The notes under the pieces are model-generated. The model made no database searches. It was not told where the DNA came from and was given only the letters and a program-made list of their open reading frames with translations. A stretch of DNA of 64,000 nt from Eopsaltria australis (Eukaryota; Chordata; Aves; Passeriformes; Petroicidae), in contig JAVTVJ010000550.1 in the NCBI GenBank assembly GCA_034509425.1, forward strand, positions 3,234,494-3,298,493. The letters are read 5' to 3'. Positions 48,826 through 63,039 of this stretch are shown here, piece by piece; within the stretch, counting starts at the first letter, position 1, and every line of letters begins with the position of its first letter. Both the position numbers and the translations under genes were made by a program.

Positions 48826-51800
48826 TTCTTCAATGTGTTTGCTCCCTTAAGTGTTTGCTGCTAATGCCTCTTCTAAAAATCCAGAATTGGGTGATTAAAG
48901 CCAGATTCACCTCCCAATTCTCTTTATGCACCCTCCTACATCCCAATCTTAACACCCACAGACACGTGTATTCCATACCAGACTGCCAGTTTCAGTACTA
49001 GTTAGCCAGAGATATACATCACCTTAGTGCAGCTGGCATTATTTGGGAAAGGAAGTGACTAGAAGTCCTCAGCAGTCCACCGGAATTTCTGTGTCACTCT
49101 GAAATGGTTTATGACTGTAAGGCTCAAATCACAAAAGCCATTTGCATCTGAAGTGGATTGTGCAGAAGTGCATGTGATAGATGTGTTAAATATGGGTCAG
49201 CTGATGGAGACTGAAGTGGTATAACCTTGCAGGCTTTAAGAAGCACTAATTTTATGTGTTTGTACTGCCACAGTGTGTGGATGTTCTCCCATACAAGACA
49301 TACATAAATTACTGAGAATGAAATAGTTCCATGAAAAGTAAGAGTTTTAAATGTACAGTCTAATTTCAGTCATCAAAGTGTGAAAGGTTAAAATTCCTGC
49401 TTTCAGTACCAATTTCTGCATAGCCTTACCTTCAAAGCTGTCTGAACACCTGGATTATTTTCCAGCGTATTTGATTCTCTAGAATAAAGGGTGTCTGCAA
49501 AGAAGGCTTAAGAGCAAATAAACTGAATGGAAAGCTAGTCACAGTGGTCAGATTGTCAGTCATGGAGGTTACATCTGTGCAAGGAATGGGTATGGCAGGA
49601 GCAGAGGGCAAATTTACCCCCTGGTACCTCACCAATCTACCTGCGCTCAGAGTAGTAGTAAGTGCCTCTAGAGATAATGGGGTATTTCAGTCTCTGTTTG
49701 TTTGTGCCTTGGCCTCTGCTGAGGTTAAAACTGTGCCAGCTGCTGATAACTCTAATGGTGTTTTTCTGATATGGAAACCTATTCACCAGAGATCATAATG
49801 GGAGTATCAGTGTTTAGTACAAGTCCTTTGCAGTTATCAGATATTAATGGCCTTTAGTCTGTATTGACCTCACAGGCCAGACCAAAGCCAGGAATACAGA
49901 CAGAGAGAGAGAGAAAAGGATGATGATTTCTTTATTTTAATTATACAGAAAGAGGAGATGTGACATGTTTGAAAAGAAATCCTTTAAGGTTTACACTGTA
50001 ACCTCTTTTAGGTCATTAAGGGAAAGCCATTACTTTGTTTTAAAATAGAGGAGGAAGATAAAACCACACAAAAAATACTATGCAATAGATGTACACATGT
50101 GCCTTGAGAGGAACACAATTTAGACTTAGAAGCATCATTGTACTTCTCACAATTACATTTGTTCACCTGCTTCTTAAGTGTACGCTTGTGGCTTGTTAAC
50201 AAAATGGAATTGTTTGCTATACAGAGGCTCCTAAGTGCAAAGTTAGAGCTAGCCTTGTATTTTTGCCGTCCTATTGTACTGTGTGGCAGGTTTTTAAGTT
50301 TTTCTTCCAGTTTTAATGTCTCTTCTTTATGTTCTTTGTAATTATGGAAGTAGAATCTCCTAAGTCTATTTTGTCCTTCAAATCAGCATGGCAAAAATAT
50401 CGATTCAGGTAATGAGGCACAGGTGTACCTTGTAGGCACTCCATAAAGAATTCTTTCCTGGGGAATCAGCCCAAAGTTACTCAGCGCATTTCTGTAATTG
50501 TGCTACATTAGGCAAATTACTATATTAAACAGCCCACATGCTCACATTTCCACCTGAGTGGGGTGACACTAGGTTGTACACTTGGGTTGTAATAAATAAC
50601 AAGCAAGAGGAAACTATTAGTTTAAGTAGACTTGCTAAACAGAACTTTTCTGCCTTTTTCACTCTTGTGTTTAATCATGACTCTTCATTTCTGCATTTTA
50701 CTTCAAAGAAGAAGAAAAAAAGGTCATAGAAGTTCCCAGTACTGTCATTTAGGGTCCCTTCTTCATTCTTTTGTCCTTCCTTCTCCTTATCCCTTCTTTT
50801 TATAGCAACAATATGTGTGAGACAGACTGCTCCAGCTCTAGACAGTCATTTTTCAAATAATCCTTGTGTGTATCACATCCTTGATCTGTAATTTTTTGGA
50901 TCAAATGTTCTGACTGCTCCTCTGTGTGTTTGTAACTTCATCTAAAATTATGTGAGACACTGGTACCACTTCGGTCATATCCTCAGAAGACATTACTGAA
51001 CATTTATTTCCTAAAATAACTGGTAATTGTTTTAATTTCTCTGTGATTTTTTTCTAACTTTAAACTCTATTTGTTTCTTTGATTGAATAAATGCTTCAGT
51101 TCCTCATTTGTTATTTTTTTTACTGCCCTGTGATGATTTCTTTCTAGTTATTTAGAGGGGGAATTTTTTTTTCCTCCTTTTAGCAATAGGTTGATACAAT
51201 TTAAGCATTATGAGACCCTTCTCTTTCTTTATTTCCATCAAAAAAGCATCTTTGTGGACTTAAGCCTACATGTCAAACTGCAAAAAAAGTTGTCATTCAA
51301 ACTGGAGATTACTGTCCAGAAGGTTGGTTAAAAAAAAGTAAGTGTCCTATGTATCAAAGCTCTTCAAGATCAACAACAGACTTCTTCTCACAGATCATTT
51401 CTTAAAAAGCTAATAATTTTCAGTGTCTGTCAAAGAAAATTGACGACTCAGTTGACCTTCTTTACCTGGAGACTGCAAGTATCTTCTGTAGAGATATATT
51501 TTTAAAACTCTAGGTCTAGTGGTGTCATTTGTAGAGACCGTTTATTTAAGTATCCTGAATTTTTGGCTCCCAAAAAATACAAGCATGAAGCCCTTGGGGA
51601 GCATAATTGTAAAGTCATAAAATATTGTACATAAAGGTGAAATGCAGTGATATATAAAAAATTGGTAAGATAATTTTACCCCCTACATCTTTCAATTCAA
51701 TCAGATGTTCCTGTAACAGAGGGTGTTGGGTGTTAGATGTACTCCTTTTTTGCATGAAATCACTGACTCCATAGTCTTTTATGAAAGCGCTCTTCCCACT

Positions 51801-54800
51801 ACTTTCTCTCACTTCTCTGAATCTGGTTAGCTAATCATAACGCTTATGAAAGCAACACCTTTGAGGAAAGCATATAACTGCTGATTATACTACTTATTTC
51901 CTTTTAATGTGTCAATAAAAAGGTAATTACATTTCATTTGTTTTTACAGTTATAATTGTCTTGGAGGAAAAAATTTGCCTGCTGGAACCAAATCCCAGAG
52001 AATAAAGCAAAAAGAAAGACAATAACCTTGCTATTTTTTTCAAGATAGAAGACTTTACTATTAAAAAATAAATTGTCAGATTCTTTGAAATATTTATTCT
52101 GAAAGCAAAATGACCATAACTTCTTTTGAAATATGTTGTTCCAATAAATGATCACATACTGAAAAACTATATCCATATCAGGATAATTATATCAAAATGA
52201 ATGATCAGAATACATTTGAAAACCCTTTGTTATTGCTACTAAATTTAAAATAATTTTAAATTGCAGGGGTTTGTACTGCTGTCTTCCCTCTTCTCTCAAT
52301 TTTCTTGCACTTTTAAAATGAAAATACTGTGGAAAACATCAATCACATGAAAAAGCCCAACACCTTTCTGAGGACAGTAGCTGCTGATTTTATTTTTGGT
52401 TACTTGACTGCTTACAGCTGGTGATGACATCATATGTCAGTTGTAAAATTTGCCTTCATTGGTGTCAAATGCAAAGGCTTGTTGATTGAGGCTGGGAGAT
52501 ACTGGGTGGTTTATGTGTGCTTATCTTTTTATTAATATGATATATTTTTGTATAATAGCTCTTAGCACCTGCATAACTTCATTAACTTCAACTGAGCCAT
52601 GTCTTATTGATGCCAGTGCAAGTGCAGAGAAGAGGAGGTTCTAAGAGTGCTGCTCCAGTGTCAAACAAATGTTACTGGCAGCTTTTCTCTTCATTTTGTT
52701 GACGGTCTTTTTCTTCCAATAGCTCTTAATTTTTTATCAGCATCTTAATGACAATATGTTAGCAGTCCTTGTGGTGCCACAAACTATTTTGTATATGTTT
52801 TCATCAAACTTGCTGTACTCTAGTCCACTCTATTTTACTCCTTCCTGCTACAGAGATGACCTCTTGTGATGCCATTCGTTGTGGTATGCAAGCACTTTCT
52901 GCTCACACTTTAAAAGATTTGTGATTTTTGCATCTTGGAAGTAGGTTGCCTGTAGGCACTTTCATGCATTTTAATGCAGTGTCCAGCAACAGCCACTAAA
53001 GGCTGATTGGTTCCTCATGAACAAGAATTCTCCCTGAAATCATTTAGTCTGAATAATTCATGTTCTAGAAGATCCTCCAATTATTACTTCTTACACAATT
53101 ACTGAGTCATTTCTGTGGACCAAGTTTTGAAGACATCTGTCATTTTAACACAAACTAGTCTTCTATGAAAGGCATATTTTTATCAATGTCAATTTTTATC
53201 AATGAAACCAGTGGCATTAGTGATGTACATTCAAATATTAGTTTCATCAAGAAATCTGGCAGAACTTAACAGCTATGGTTTAATTAAAGTGCAGAATCTG
53301 CAAAACTTCCTTCAAAAGAAGTATTTCTGGAGTCAAGTGATTTAACGCATGGAACACATGGCATTTCACAAGGACAATAAAGAACTATAAATTAAGGGTG
53401 AAATATGCCTTCTGAATATTTCATGGTTTTATGTCTGTCTGTCCACTCAGCATTGGTGTTGAAAATGCAAACACATGAGTGAGTGAGCTTGAGAGTGGCA
53501 CTTTTTGACAGTTACATGCTATGAATGGAGTCAATCAAGTGGGGAGTGAAAAATTCATTTTCTGACAGGGGTGTCAGCAGAATCATCAGGCACTGATGAC
53601 AACAAATCCATAGCAGGAGAAAAAACTGACAGAGTGGAAAACAGGAGACTCTAATACTGATCCCTCTTTTTCAGCTGTCCAGAACATAATTTCACAGCAA
53701 TTATTGCCCTAGTAGGTTTTATTAACTGCAGGACTTCGATGTTTATCTAGTTACAGGGCAAGATGTATAAGAAATTAAACCAAAGCTAAGAAAAATGCTG
53801 TGTCATGAGAAAAAAATTATTTCTCCTGATGCTAACTTTGAGGAGGTTGAGGTCAGCAGAGGATGACTGCTATATGTCCTTTTAGAAGAATCTGCAGAGT
53901 GTTATTGACCTCCTCTGAGGTTAACTCAAAAGAATCTATGGGTGAGTAAATCCTCCTGTTTTTATGGGTACAGGATTTCTGATTTACATGGTTGTTTTGC
54001 TTTAGTTTATTAAACCAAGCCATAAAAGCAAGGCTAAGTTTCCAACAAAGGGATAAAGGGATGAAGAAGATGTTTTAAAGCAGTAACTTTTTGTTGTTTG
54101 TTGTTCACATGTTAAGTGCACTCTGTGGACTAGAGTGACGAGGGTCCCATTTCCAACACAGCATGGAGTGGGTGATCTCGTCAACTGTAAAATGAAGCCA
54201 TAAGAGCACAGCATGAAAATGTATTAGCAACAGTTAGATAAGGGAGACCTCAGCAAGGCGTACACACTTCCAATTGGTGAAATAATGCTTTTACAAATTG
54301 TTTTTGGTACATTAAGTACCTTTCACAACCAAAACTAAAAAAATAGAAAAAAGGAGAAGAGGAAAAGTAGACAAAAATAAATAAATAAACAAAGCTACAG
54401 AATTGCACATACAATAGACAGAACTGGGGCTCTTTTTTGCTCTCACAAAGTAATTTCATGCAGATTTTTTTTTATTGAAATTGTTTCCCAAGTTGACAGA
54501 TCTTGTGTACAATGATAAATGACAAAGTGCTAAGCAGCTGTCAGCCTGTGCTCAGGGAAATTGCAGAAAAACTCCCTAATAATAATAATAAATATGCGTT
54601 TCTCCAAACAGAAGGTATTTTAAACTAGTAAGCACAGTGGTGTAGTAAAGTAGTATTAAACAGCAGTGAGGTGAAGCTGAGAAAAGATTTATATATTTGT
54701 ACTAATCTAGCAGCTCTTTACTGGCTATGACATGCTGACAAGGAAACAAGGGTTATGAAAAATGATCTGACACTATGCTGTTAAATCTATGAATTTCAAA

Positions 54801-57800
54801 GTGCTGAATAGTCTGTGGCTTGCCAGGATTGAATGCCTGAGTTATTTCAATGATTGCTATAGAAAAACTAGGACTGTGATAACAAGCTCTGAATGCAATA
54901 GTACCATAAGGAAGCCAGTTAAGTAAAGTGGCACAGATGACCATAGCATGTATTTTTGGAAAGACATAGAATTTCAGATAGAACATTAAAGGTGTTGATT
55001 CAATTCTAAACGGTTTTTAAACACAGGTCTCTTTCCTAGGAAAAGTGGTCACATAAAATTGCCAGAGGATGCTGTAGAACACGTGGTGCAAGCTCTGCGC
55101 CAGATCCTAAAATAGATTGAACACTTGTAGTTAAGAGGACTTCTAGACTGGAACATAAACTAGGGGTGTCTGAGTTAAGAAAGTACTGTCCATATGTTCT
55201 CGAGTGGGCCTCAAAAATTTGGATCTCAATTCAGCGCTTCATTGAATAAAACAGAGAGCATGTTTTACTAAAACACAACATTGTTGTCTTATGCATGTTG
55301 AGAAGGTGCTGACAGTCTCTTCTGCTGAATGTCATTTTTTCCATATAGAAACAAACTTTTGGTAGTTTTCATTTTCATTTCTACTGACAGTTTTGAATAC
55401 CTGAAAATGATACTGAGTTTCATTGTTCTTTGATATCTGTAGGAATTAAGAATATTCCTTGGAACTGGTTTACTTTACTTATATTTTATGAGGCTGATAT
55501 TAAACTTGGACATTCATCAAGTTTGCAATAGTGGGAAATAAATATTACATCCTTTTCAATTATGACTACAGCTTTCAAAGAGTAGGGGCAGAAAATCAGA
55601 AAAGATGAATTAAATTTTGCAGCTGCATTGATTCTCCAGTGTTTTACTGCAAACTTGAACTTCCTACTACTTCCTCGAGTTGAGAAAAAAATAAATTGAG
55701 TGATTTTTCTGACAAATTATTTCTTGTTAATAAACAAAACAGTGCAAAAAAGTTCGTCTTCAACACAAGCTGTTGACTAAAATTGTTTATACCAATGGCA
55801 GACTCATGTTTTCTCTCAATCATTTATACTTTGGGGTTTTAAGGATATTCTGGTGATTTGCTCATTTGTGTTTTGCCTCAGAGAGGTTTTGTCTCATGTC
55901 CTGGCAAAGAAAAGGCATTGTCTTTGTGAGGCGAAATTACCATCATCTGCTTAGCCATATTTGCTTCAGCCATAAATGGGGGAGTTATGCTTCATTATAC
56001 TTACAAATTAAATAAACATATAATCTTAGAAAAAAAGGAGAAGAAGGACAGGGGAAATAAAAACAAAAAGGAAAAAGGGAAAATGAATAAAATAAAACCA
56101 GAAATGAAATGTGTTTGTTATTGTAGATAATCCAGTTATTCCAGACAGGAGTCATGATTGGTATTCTTATCACTAGAGAGTTAAAATAAATGGCTAAAGT
56201 AAGTTTCTAGACTCAGTAATCTTTGTTAAAAATGTGTGAAACCACATGCTGATGCATGAATCTGCATCCATCAAAATTATGCATGAAAGTTTTAGAAACA
56301 TTTTACTTTTCTATTGCTAATTTCTTTGACTGATCTCTTTAAATAAGCATAGGAAAGGCCATATACCTTCATATTTTAAGGTCTGCATGAACTTTAATTA
56401 GCCGTTTGTTTCTATGTTTTTGTTTTTTTCATTAGCCTTGTGCATCTCCTGATATCTTAATGCAATGGAATATTGTAATGGGATACAAAGAAAAACAAAC
56501 TGAAACCTGTATGTTGCTAATTTAATCTGCTGTGGAAAAAAATAACTCACAAAATGGTTTAGATTAGTTATGGACCTTCTTTAACAGATTTGAGGAGCAC
56601 TTGAAATTTCATTTGCATGCACTCAGACCTCTCTAGATTAATAAATGCTACTGATTTCTGGGTGAATGACAAGCAAGAAAAACAGAGGTAATAAATCATA
56701 AATAAAATATGGCGCATATTGGTATTTTCATAAAACATATGTAGGATGAGACTACATCCACTAAAAACAAGGGGAATTTTTTCTCTTGAAATTACTAGAG
56801 CCAGGATTACACTGCCAGACAAAACAATGAGATTTTTTAGGTTTTAAAATTATTACATGGGTTTCATTTCCGCTAGTAGTCCATCACTTTTGAGTTCTCA
56901 CAGTTCAATCATCATTACAGACAAGGCCTTGATGCTGCATGTAAGGAATCACACGTGTCTGTGATTACAGCAGTCTCTACACCCAGATAAACTGAACTAA
57001 CTCTGGCCTAAAGTAGGTGAGTCACCTTCCATGAGGAATGGACATTTTCTTTTAGAGCTGGAGTTAAAAGGCAAGTATCCTTCTCACTAAAATATAAACC
57101 TAGTATAATTCTGACATTAAAACCTTATTGAAAGAGCCCTTAGCAGAAGGGAGATGTGAAACTTCCCTCCACATTCCTGTTCTTTTCTTAAAACCATTTT
57201 TAAAAAAAAAAATTAAAATTTTAAAATTTTGCTCTTTCTCCTTCAGCGTCCATATACCAGCAAACTAGTAACAAGACAGGATTTTATTGATTTGTACATA
57301 TCAAAAGATTGTGAAGAGAAAGCACAAATGCCCATCCTCTTTTGCTGGATTGCTCAAGCAGTTTGATCTGTTGTTCTTGATTGCTGGCTCCCAGCACTAA
57401 GCACAGGAACAAATTAATAAAAGATTAAAAAAATCTTAGCTTTAAAATTCCAAGGATAAAGGCAATCCTGAAATGTACAAAATAAGGCTTTTTCTTTTTT
57501 TTAATAAATCTTCATGCAGTCCTGATTTAATTGGGAAGTACGTGATTTTTAGTTAAACTAAGGGAAAGGGATAAACCTCTTTTCATTCCCACAAAATCAA
57601 AGCTCTTTCACTTAGATCTTGTTCATGTAGATTTCTCTGTAAACTCACATGGGATCTGTCTTTCAGTCAAAATGAGATGATTCTCCACTCTCATTCATTT
57701 ACTAAGTAGTCAACAATTTTCCTTCCTGAGCTTTCCTTTCTGCACACAGGGAAGGGTGCAATGTTTACCTTCTCACTGTGTTTGAATCATTGTCAATAAA

Positions 57801-60800
57801 ACCACTTTCTAAAGTAAGGCCCACAGTGTAATGAAAAGCAGTTCCATAACCCTGAAGTGTGGGTTAGCACACTATTCCACACTAAGTGTTCGTATTTGGA
57901 CTAGTCTTCAGTGAAATTCCGCTGTTTTAAAGAATGCCCCACTCTATTTCCTGGATAAATATACTTAGAATTTTTAGCACCAAGGACGTAACTTGTGTGC
58001 ATTCTCAAGCATAGGATATAGTTGTGGGGGAGAACTGAAATTTTTTTTATTTTCTTTTAATTTTTAATTTCAAAAATAATTTCCATTATACACCAATGAG
58101 AATTTTCCCTAAAACTTTCACAATGAAAAAAATGTTTTAAATAGATGTAAAAGACAATGTCCAGCTACTCTTTCAGAAGGTTAAAGTCTACTACTTTGCA
58201 GTATACAAACCAGTGTCGTTGACCTTACTGCCCTGAATACAGGTTTATCAACCAGACCATTTCATGTAGGGACTGTGACTAAGTAATTCAAAGGGAAGTT
58301 AGCTCTAAAATTAACAAACCACTATGAGTTAAGTAAATATACTGGATATTTTTATTCTGATCTTCCATTTCTCTCTGTCTTCTCATCCCTTCATAGCCTT
58401 GGAACAAGAGGGAAATAAGGAGTATTAGTAGTTCCTTGTGAATATAGTACTCCCACTTTTATTTCCAAAGGAACATCCCCTGTGAGACCAGGTCCTTCAC
58501 TTCTTGCTACATCATGGCCAAGTCTCTAGTGTCTGGATCAGTGATAGCCCCACAGGCAGGGTCTTCTGCATGACTGTGTGATGCTGAAATAGCAGCATTT
58601 GACAAATTTAAAACTTGCTGTTTGTGCAGTCACTAAAAACTGCACCATTTGCTGGTTTTTCAGATTGCATGAGTGCAGATCATTAAGTGTTATTACAGTA
58701 TTAATTATTAGAAATGTCTTGTACCAGCCAAATTAAATTGGGATAGTCAACGACCTGCAAGTTCCCAATACCACGGACAATTTAACAAGATCTCTGCCAC
58801 ACTGTGCAAGGTATCTTCACATGTCAGTCACTTTATTTCACACTAAGTATCAGTTTAGGGGTATTTTTTTAAAAATGTAGTGAACAGCTTATATTTGGTA
58901 TAATGTGGTCTAAGCAAATAACCAAAAAGACACTTGTGCATGGATTACACCCTCTGGAATGTTAAGAGTTAAAAATATATTATTAATTTGATGTCCTCAT
59001 ACAGCATGCATATTTAGTTTTAACTGATGTTTTACACTGTTGTGTACATCCTGACTGCTGTCATGGTTTTATGCAATTTCTGGGGCTATTGATCTATACT
59101 GAACCAGTAGAGTTTGAAATCAAAAAATAAAAAAAAAGTTAAAACTATTTGAGCTGTTACTGACTGAATCTCCATGAGAAGAACAATTGCTAGGGACCAT
59201 TGTCCAAGGTAGAATGTTTTTCAAAAATTTGTCTACAGCACTTGCAATACCTCCAGCCAGGCAGCCCTTAGGTCCCTTGTTGACCTCCCCATATCCATCT
59301 GCCTGAAAACAGTGTATTACTGCCTCTGTGCTGTAGTTATGCCTGACAAATACTGCTTGGCAGTCTCAGATTCCAATCAAGCTGGGTTTGGTTAGCGGGA
59401 CTTTCCTTTCATTGAATATAAATGTTTGTGTACAGTGACTGTCCAAGCACTGTGACACATTCAGTGTTGTGTTCAAGTTTTCAATTAAAGCTTGTCTTTA
59501 GCCATTTGAAGGTGTTCTTGTTTGGAAGTGAAACTCCAAAACAAAGGAAGAAAAGCAGATATATGAAAAGAAATTAACAACTGTCATCAGCGCAATGTTT
59601 CCTAAATAGGGCAGTAGGCTGACAGAATTCTGCTTGCTATTTCAGGTAATGTCCAGTCAAAGAGCTGACACAGAGGAATATGTTCAATAAAAAAAAATTA
59701 AAAATTTAAAAAACAGTAAAAAAATATTCTGTTATCTATTCTCTATCTACTGCTTTCTTATTATTAAGAGATATCTCTAGGTGTGCCTACATATGCACAA
59801 GCAGCTGTCTCAATCGGGTGCCTTCCCTTCCTTGATGGAGCTATATCTGAAGGTGTGGTTAGTTAGCTATTACCATCAGGAGTGAAACAGGACTTTTAAA
59901 CTTGTACTGCCAGTGTTAACAATTCTCTTATACACTTCCTGCAGCATGGCTTCTTTACTGTGCCAAAACCTGTAGTGCCACACCCTGACATTTTACTTGC
60001 ATTGCTGTTAACTGTTGCCTAGCAGGCCTTTCATTTTAAAAGATTTTCAAGCAAAACTACATTTTTAAACTATGTTATTTTCTGAAAGAGGCACTGGTTT
60101 CTTTAAAATGAAAGAGGAAAAGGTAATGCTCTCTCTCTGTTTGGTTACTTATTGGCAATGCAAGTTGATTCAGTGGCCTCAGAAAAGACTGGAAGTGAAA
60201 AAGTGATCGGGATTGAATGAAAGCCCTTTTTTTATGCTATCCCACCCACTTATTCCATCTCCCTTACCACTGCACTGACAGTTTTAGTGTCTTGAGTTTG
60301 CCTTGAAGTTGTAATGTGCTCTGGATGGCCAGCATTGGAGATGGATCTTTAGTTTTGACATACTCTACCGGGGCTATCAGCTGAGCCAGTGAAGTGTTGA
60401 ACTGCCTGCTGAACATCACATGGCAGCCATAGATCATGTATTCCTCCTCTCTCCTTGCACGTCAAACTCCTGGGATGTATAAGCACATTTGCAGTTTTGT
60501 AGTGTGTTGAAACATAAGACACTACATAACAAGGTTTTCAGGAGCATCCATCCTGTATTCGAGCACTTCAGAGACCAGTTATGAACTTCATGGATTCCTC
60601 TTCTTTCATCTTCTTCTTTGACAAAGAAGGTTTTTAATATGATTGCATCTATAAATCTTTCAACTATACTCATAAAACTTTATGACAGGGTAGCTTTTTC
60701 ATATCTGGTTGGATTTACTTGATGGCAACAGAGAAAGCAGCTGAACAGTTTTATTTAGCTGACAAACTCCCATTAGAGACACAGTGCAACTTAAGGTGAC

Positions 60801-61639
60801 TGATTCAGTCAGGAAGAGAAAAGAAAAGGACATGTTTATTTACTTCAGTCAATTTATTATGTTTCTGTTCCTTTGCATTTTTTCCATAAGGGATAAACTT
60901 CCTAAGGATGAGAAAGGAAATATAAAACAAAAGAACCCAATACTTATCTAACAACCTCCATATGTAACAAACATAGACGGGAAAATAGTTTTGTCTGTGT
61001 TGTTTTTAAATCTAGCCCTATCAACTGTGCAGGCTGATCTTTACCACACTCAGAAAACAAACACTGAGCAGACAAATCAACACACTGGCCTGTGGGACTC
61101 ACAGCCCCATTGCTCTTAGTAGATTTCAGGAGTCAGAGATGTCCACTTCTGGGAAGAGGCACCAGACAGTTTAGATAATTAACTATTTAGCTATACCTAC
61201 AGGGCCCTTAATCAGGGAATCAGCAAAGTTCACAGAAACGGTGCACTACCCCAGAAACCAGATTAATAAGTTGAGGTTCTGTCTAAAACGCAGTTTTATT
61301 AGTTACTCTAGAACTTACTCACTTTAAAAGCATGTGGCCGAATATGGCATGGAAAATGGATTTCATTTTGCCTACCCAGTAAATAATTAGGAAGGTTCCC
61401 ACAGAGACCTCTCTCTAAATAATCTTACTTTTAAAATTGGCTGTTATAAAGGCATTAATATAGTCTGAAAAATTTAAGATAAATCCAGTAATTTCCATTA
61501 ATTTAGCAACTATGAAAGAGTAGAGAAGCAACCTGAAGTGAACAAAGGGTCAAGCAGCAGGAAATTTATGCTATGAACACCAATTCACACCTGTTAACTA
61601 CTGTGACTAGGCAGCAGACAACACCAAGCATATCATTTA

Positions 61640-61810
61640 AATGGACTTTTCACAACTAGGTGTGCCATTAATTCACTGATTGGGGTCATTGAATCTGTTC
61701 CCTAGCAATTGTCCCAATTAAGCAGCCGTGCTATTTATCAGGGTGCTTATTAAGTTGATTTGTGAGTGTGTTTGTGTACCTTTACTTTAAACCCATATAT
61801 ACAATAAACA
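61640..61810. promoter_or_regulatory. Candidate conserved non-coding element
   Basis: The block contains a CTGATTGGGG word (CCAAT-box-like on the minus strand), CAATTGTCCCAATTAAG, CTATTTATCA (MEF2-like) and CTTATTAAGTTGATT, with no open frame or transposon. It resembles enhancer sequence by motif texture only. Confidence 0.2.
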
Positions 61811-62559
61811 GCTGTTTCTAAAAAAGTGTATTCCCACCAGTAAAAAATAAATAGAGTCACACATGAGTGTGTTAATAATGCAGGGTAATAACCTCAGCAG
61901 AGAAAATGAGAAAAAAAGAAACAAAGAGCCGTTAAGCGCAAATAAATCATTGGGCACCAAGAGTATACAATGCAGAATTTTTACAGATGCTTGACTACAA
62001 AAGTATCACAAATTTTTGCTTTTTTTGGCTTTCATTTGCCAAAACTCTGACTGTCTGTGAAGTTTAATTATGGATTTGATCTTCAACAGTGTCAAATGCT
62101 GATTAAAATGGAGTTGAAAAGGGGCACAAATGAATGACTGCCTGCTGTGCATGGGGTTATGTTCAATCATTGAGGATGCTTATAAGGGATCAATGAACAG
62201 GAACTCATTATATCCTGGCCAAAACTAGCCATAAGCCTGGGAAAGATGCTTATCTGCAGTCCAGCTAGGTCTATGAGGGTTAAATTATATATTGTTTTTA
62301 CTGTTGTTTCATTTCACAAAACTGCAAAAGTCCAGGCAACATTTTGTCAGAAAAAAACAATAAAGAATATGAAAAGCCCATCTTCACAGAACATTGGACA
62401 TTGCAAAACAACCTACAGCTATTATCGGATATATCAAAACTGACAAGTAAAACTTTGGCTGTTGATTGAACAATATTTCACATGGACAGCACAAGCTCGT
62501 CCGCATTCACTTTTAAATGGAGCTGCTTATCCTGGAGAACTATGGGTAGGAAGTTTATG

Positions 62560-62790
62560 AGCTTAATTGAATTGGTGGTATTTCGATGATTGAAAAAAAT
62601 TGGTGACATTGCAAAACTGATCGTTAGATTTTCAAGAGCCAAACACCTCTCTTGCTCAAAACTGAGCTCTGGGAATGGCAGGGCATTTCAAGAGATACTA
62701 ATCCTGTTCACGTGCCTTTTCAAGGCACTCAGTAGAGGTTTATGGATCAATTGTTAAAGTATTTGCAATTAATTTTCTCATGCCCAAAAG
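62560..62790. promoter_or_regulatory. Candidate conserved non-coding element with CACGTG E-box
   Basis: CACGTG lies at 62709-62714. It overlaps the first arm of a small hairpin pairing GTGCCTT (62712-62718) with AAGGCAC (62722-62728). Downstream come ATCAATTGTT and TTGCAATTAATTTT words. No transposon or coding explanation was found. Function is inferred. Confidence 0.2.
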
Positions 62791-63005
62791 AAAAAAACAG
62801 CACCCCAAATGCTAAATCTTAATGGACTGACACTTACATTAGTCCTATGTCCTAACAGAGCCTCATTTTTTTTAAGGAAACATTTTTTCTTCTTTTGACA
62901 TCCAGCTGGAATCCAGGCACCTCCAAACCTCTGTCACATTCCCACATCTCTTTCTTATAAGTCTGAAAGTCCTATTTTATTTACCCCTAATTGTATGACA
63001 ATCTT

Positions 63006-63039
63006 AATATAATAATAGTAATAATCATAATAATAATAG
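63006..63039. repeat. Imperfect (AAT)n microsatellite
   Basis: AATAAT units with single-base interruptions form a short simple repeat. Confidence 0.85.

Noticed and set aside
55020..55210. Possible degraded CR1 fragment
   Set aside because: A few words resemble CR1 3' sequence, but I could not align any landmark in order.
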